From Kribbibacterium absianum (GTDB taxonomy: Bacteria; Actinomycetota; Coriobacteriia; Coriobacteriales; Atopobiaceae): a stretch of 64,000 bases of DNA. The stretch spans positions 214,321 to 278,320 of the forward strand of contig NZ_JASJEX010000004.1 of assembly GCF_030067705.1 (NCBI RefSeq), given 5' to 3'. Positions 61,168 to 64,000 of the stretch are shown here, in pieces. A program made the translations under genes and the position numbers. How positions within the stretch are numbered: position 1 is the first letter of the stretch; the number at the start of each line of letters is the position of its first letter. The notes below the pieces were generated by a model. That model was not told the DNA's origin, made no database searches, and saw only the letters and a list, made by a program, of their open reading frames with translations.

Positions 61168-61695
61168 CTACATGCGGATGCCCATCACGATCTCGGTGAT
61201 GCCGTCGAAGACCAGCGTGACGCCGACGACGATCATGACCACCTCGGCCATCAGGAACGGGCTCAGGAAGGCGAGGCAACCCGCGATCACCGTGATGATG
61301 CCGAGCACGAGCCAGAGCACCCAACCGCTGTCGGGAATGGAGCGCATCGCGCAGGCGTCCGCGATGTCGCCGATGCCGGTGAGGAAGATCACGCAGCCGA
61401 TCATGATCGAGATGTACAGGATGCCCCAGGCCGGCGCGGAGAGGAGCAGCCACAGGCCGAGGATGGCCTCGCAGATGGCCAGGAAGATCTCGAAGCCGTT
61501 GCGCTCGCCCTTGGGGGCCCGGAAGAACCCGATGCAGGTGAAGATGCCGGCGAACAGGAACGCCCAACCGCAGCAGTAGGCCACGAAGAGGATGGCCTCG
61601 GCGGGGTTGATGAAGAACGCAAGGCCGAGCAGCAGCATCGCGATGCCGAGAATGATCACCGACGCCTTGGAGCGCTTGAGGAACGTGTTGTTCAT
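61168..61695 (-). CDS. HdeD/DUF308 family membrane protein
   Basis: A 175-residue protein with six hydrophobic segments in three hairpins, as in the HdeD family. LGIAMLLLGLAFFINP starts the first pair and AGCLAFLSPFLMAEVVMIVVGVTLVFDGITEI (span) the last. In E. coli HdeD helps survival at high cell density in acid; other members are uncharacterised. It has its own upstream gap and ends before a hairpin. Placement between the lactate permease and MntP suggests nothing firm. Confidence 0.82.
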   Translation of the reverse strand: MNNTFLKRSKASVIILGIAMLLLGLAFFINPAEAILFVAYCCGWAFLFAGIFTCIGFFRAPKGERNGFEIFLAICEAILGLWLLLSAPAWGILYISIMIGCVIFLTGIGDIADACAMRSIPDSGWVLWLVLGIITVIAGCLAFLSPFLMAEVVMIVVGVTLVFDGITEIVMGIRM

Positions 61696-61811
61696 TGAGT
61701 ACCTCCGTGATGGGGATTCGTCTTTGAACCCAGTGTTCCCCGGCTCGACAAGGACCTATCTGATTTTTACGGACAGGCTTGCTTCAGCTGCCGCCCGCAG
61801 CCCTCAGGCCC

Positions 61812-62381
61812 TTAGGCAAGGAAGGCACGGATGCCGATGCAGATGAGGACGACGCCGCCGAACACCTGCGCCTTGTCCCCGAGGCTCGCGCCCGCCTTGC
61901 GCCCGATCGCGATGCCCACCACGCAGATCGCCGCCGTCACCACGCAGATCACGACGCCGGCGACGAGGATGTCCGCGCGCATCGCGCAGAGCGACACGCC
62001 CACCGCGAAGGCGTCGATGGCCGTCGCGAACGCCTCCACGATCACCGTGCCGAGCTTGAGCGGCTCGGGGTCGATCTCGCAGGAATCGGCGCCCTCGCGA
62101 CGGCGCAGCGCGCCGATCCCTTCGCGCACCATGTTGCCGCCGATCACACCGAGCAGCACGAGCGCGATGATCCCGGAGTAGGTGCTGACGATGTCCCCGA
62201 ACGCCGTGCCGAGAAAGAACCCGAGCACCGGCATCAGCCCCTGGAAGAGGCCGAACCAGAACGGCATCATCAGGAGGCGCCGGTAGCCCTCGCGGTAGTG
62301 CACAAGCGTGTTGGAGATCGTGATCGCAAAGGAGTCGCAGGACAGCGCGACGCCCAGCATGACCATCTCGAAGAACGACAA
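61812..62381 (-). CDS. mntP: Manganese efflux pump MntP
   Basis: Membrane protein of about 189 residues, six segments in two inverted halves, exporting Mn2+. The conserved Asp-containing signatures are LGVALSCDSFAITI near the start and VEAFATAIDAFAVGVSL in the second half. The start is taken as TTG at 62381, preceded by GGGGAGG at 6 bases, and the family begins there. An ATG at 62414 has no ribosome binding site. That site lies in the 3' arm of a hairpin (62386-62412), so translation may be regulated. The usual Mn2+ riboswitch of mntP genes was not found in the 56 bp available. Confidence 0.82.
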   Translation of the reverse strand: MSFFEMVMLGVALSCDSFAITISNTLVHYREGYRRLLMMPFWFGLFQGLMPVLGFFLGTAFGDIVSTYSGIIALVLLGVIGGNMVREGIGALRRREGADSCEIDPEPLKLGTVIVEAFATAIDAFAVGVSLCAMRADILVAGVVICVVTAAICVVGIAIGRKAGASLGDKAQVFGGVVLICIGIRAFLA

Positions 62382-62412
62382 AAGAGGCCTCCCCGCTCGA
62401 AGCAAGGAGGCC
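62379..62412 (-). terminator. Hairpin with TCTTTT before mntP
   Basis: GGCCTCC (62386-62392) and GGAGGCC (62406-62412) form a 7-bp stem with a 13-base loop; on the minus strand TCTTTT follows. It could terminate the upstream MFS transcript. The mntP ribosome binding site lies in the second arm, so it could also be a regulatory hairpin. Confidence 0.7.
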
Positions 62413-62437
62413 ATGGTAGCGCGAATGCCCGCAGCCG

Positions 62438-63709
62438 TTAGGCCGCAGCGTGCTCGCCCCGCTCGGCAGCGTCGAGCTTGATGACCCGAAGCAGGAACAC
62501 GAGACCCACCACGAGAAGGATGCCGATGGAGAGGACGCCCAGCTCCGCGAAGCCGGTGAGCGTGGTGATCACGGACACGAGGAACGTGCCCATAACCGAG
62601 GCGTAGCGGCCGAAGATGTCGTAGAAGCCGAAGTACTCGTTGGCCTTGTCCTTGGGAACGATCTTGCCAAAGTACGAGCGGGAGAGCGCCTGGATGCCGC
62701 CCTGGAACAGGCCCACCATCACCGCGAGCACCCAGAACTCGACGTCCGTCTTGAGGAAGAAGGACGCGAACAGCACGATCGCGCAGTACGCGACCACGGC
62801 CACGAGGATCATCGTGAGCGTGCCGTGCTTGTCGGCAAGCCTGCCATAGACGATCGCGGAGGGGAACGCGACGAACTGCGTCACGAGCAGGGCAAGGATC
62901 AGCTGAGTGGAGTCGATGCCAAGGGACGCGCCGTAGCTGGTGGCCATCGAGATGACCGTGTGCACGCCGTCGATGTAGAAGAAGAACGCGACGAGGAACA
63001 AAAAGAGCTTCTTGTCGCGCACGATGTCGCGCATCGTGCCGGCGAGGTTCCTGAAGGTCTTGGCGATCTCGCTGCCAGCGCCGGTGCCCTCCTTGTAGTG
63101 GACCTGCTTGTAGCTGCAGACCAGAGGGACCGTGAAGCAGAGCCACCAGATGCCGGTGATGACGAACGACATCTGCGTGCAGAGCATGGTGTCAAGGCCG
63201 AGCAGCGCAGGCCCCAAGAAGATGAGCGCGATGCAGAGCACGAACGGGATCGTGGAGCCGATGTAGCCCCAGGCGAAGCCCGCGGAGGAGACGTCGTCCA
63301 TGCGCTCGTCGTCCGTGACGTCGACCAACATGGCGTCGTAGAACGTCATCGACGAGTTGAGACCCACCGTCGCGACGACGTAGACGGCCAAAAACAGCGC
63401 CGCCGACATCGGGATGGCCTGCGCGAAGCACGCCACGAGACCGGCGCCGAAGAAGCCGATGAAGAACTTGATCTTATTGCCCTTGAAGTCGGCCAACGAG
63501 CCGAGGATCGGCATCAACAGCGCGACGATGAGCGAGGCCACCGTCTGCGCGAGCCCCCACTGGGCCACGAGCGACGCGGAGTCCGCAGCCTCGGAGGCCA
63601 GCGCGTTGAAGTAGATGGGGACCACCGAGGTGTTGAGCAGCACGAGGGCGGAGTTGCCCACGTCGTACATGACCCAGTCGCGCTCCGCCCGGGTGAAATG
63701 GGTTGCCAT
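62438..63709 (-). CDS. MFS transporter, UMF1/Atg22-like family
   Basis: Membrane transporter of 423 residues with twelve segments. The start MATHFTRAERDWVMYDVGNSALVLL (span) and YDVGNSA are typical of UMF1 (Atg22-like) bacterial members. GSLADFKGNK is the conserved MFS loop 2-3 and FYDAMLVDVTDDERMDDVSSAGFAWGYIGS (span) is a family block. GRLADKHG is the second loop repeat. Substrates of bacterial members are largely unknown, though amino-acid efflux is suspected for relatives. GAAGGC precedes the ATG. The next gene downstream is mntP. Confidence 0.85.
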   Translation of the reverse strand: MATHFTRAERDWVMYDVGNSALVLLNTSVVPIYFNALASEAADSASLVAQWGLAQTVASLIVALLMPILGSLADFKGNKIKFFIGFFGAGLVACFAQAIPMSAALFLAVYVVATVGLNSSMTFYDAMLVDVTDDERMDDVSSAGFAWGYIGSTIPFVLCIALIFLGPALLGLDTMLCTQMSFVITGIWWLCFTVPLVCSYKQVHYKEGTGAGSEIAKTFRNLAGTMRDIVRDKKLFLFLVAFFFYIDGVHTVISMATSYGASLGIDSTQLILALLVTQFVAFPSAIVYGRLADKHGTLTMILVAVVAYCAIVLFASFFLKTDVEFWVLAVMVGLFQGGIQALSRSYFGKIVPKDKANEYFGFYDIFGRYASVMGTFLVSVITTLTGFAELGVLSIGILLVVGLVFLLRVIKLDAAERGEHAAA

Positions 63710-64000
63710 AGCCTTCCCTTCTCGTGGGGCCTCTCGGTCTCAAGGGTGCCCCCTCGCGAGAGGTCCCGGGGAGCGACGACCGCTGGCCCGGTGGTTTAAC
63801 CCCGTTCACATTGCTAACCACCTTAGCTTTCCTGAGAACAACCCGGGGCCTCGCCTGAAAGCCCCTCACAACATTCAGGGTTGATTTGCAGAGCCATCTG
63901 AACATTTGAGGCGCTGGCCGGGTTCCCGCAGCCAGATGGACGCGCCGGCCGCGCCCGTGAGGGCGCGGCGGGCGCGTCCCCCCTGTTGTAGGATGCGTGG
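63710..64000. other. Upstream region of the MFS gene with palindromes
   Basis: No supported gene to the window end. GGTGGTT (63790-63796) pairs with AACCACC (63816-63822), a possible operator. The last 60 bp hold a very stable two-part hairpin described separately. The region contains the leftward promoter for the MFS gene and possibly the 3' end of a gene outside the window. Confidence 0.4.
63938..63979. repeat. Two-part hairpin with GTGA tetraloop
   Basis: GGACGCGCC (63938-63946) with GGCGCGTCC (63971-63979), then one G-G mismatch, then GCCGCGCCC (63948-63956) with GGGCGCGGC (63961-63969), closed by a GTGA tetraloop. No T-run. It may be a terminator-like or regulatory stem next to a gene lying beyond the window. 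Confidence 0.7.

Noticed and set aside
62382..62437. Mn2+ (yybP-ykoY) riboswitch before mntP
   Set aside because: Only about 56 bp is available and the conserved riboswitch elements are absent. A simple hairpin is seen instead.

Overview
The window looks like a chromosomal segment of a high-GC, host-associated anaerobe of the Actinomycetota class Coriobacteriia (Olsenella/Collinsella/Atopobium-like). This is inferred from the very GC-rich codon use, a type III glutamine synthetase (GlnN), a PreT-PreA pair, a cellobiose-type PTS operon with a DUF871 hydrolase, fucO, bile-acid-type redox enzymes and many peptide/amino-acid ABC systems. No rRNA or tRNA gene, phage or transposase was seen. Most genes lie on the minus strand.

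Layout. 1-3919: a YhhN membrane protein, a RelB-like/PIN toxin-antitoxin pair, xpt, a 450-bp tandem palindrome array (family A) and a B3/B4-domain protein. 4221-9368: the livKHMGF branched-chain amino-acid importer. 9580-17161: a MurJ-type flippase with a long N-terminal extension, YbaK, DUF554, uvrA and a family 3 solute-binding lipoprotein. 17610-23724: a BaiA-like short-chain dehydrogenase, an iron-sulfur flavoprotein, an orphan PTS IIB, two FAD enzymes (COG2509 and BaiN/HI0933 types) and Mrp. 23817-28416: uvrB, a lytic transglycosylase, coaE and a zinc-ribbon membrane protein. 28628-32295: 3-hydroxyacyl-CoA dehydrogenase and preTA.

32296-35506 is the most unusual region. A secreted CAP/Ig-like/ChW-repeat protein gene is flanked by two directly oriented copies of a second palindrome array (family B). 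35507-38959 is a glutamate-type ABC importer (gluBCDA order), followed by rpsA. 40644-45551 holds a LacI regulator and the operon it probably controls (mupG/DUF871, PTS IIB, IIC, DUF3284, IIA) with two near-identical operators upstream. 45794-50024: rnhA, fucO and two paralogous unknown proteins, one with a Vsr/DUF559-like motif, set among GCAACT inverted elements. 50189-59129: polA, corA, a TrpXYZ-type ABC operon and glnN. 59382-63709: lactate permease, HdeD, MntP and a UMF1-family MFS protein.

Functionally this is nutrient uptake (three ABC importers, one PTS), nitrogen assimilation, lactate/lactaldehyde metabolism, DNA repair (uvrA, uvrB, polA) and cell-wall work. The most novel material is non-coding: two families of modular palindrome arrays with fixed periods (39/69-70 bp inside a 217-bp higher-order repeat, and 51/81 bp). 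They share a TGTGCG-CGCA core, and one family brackets a surface-protein gene.
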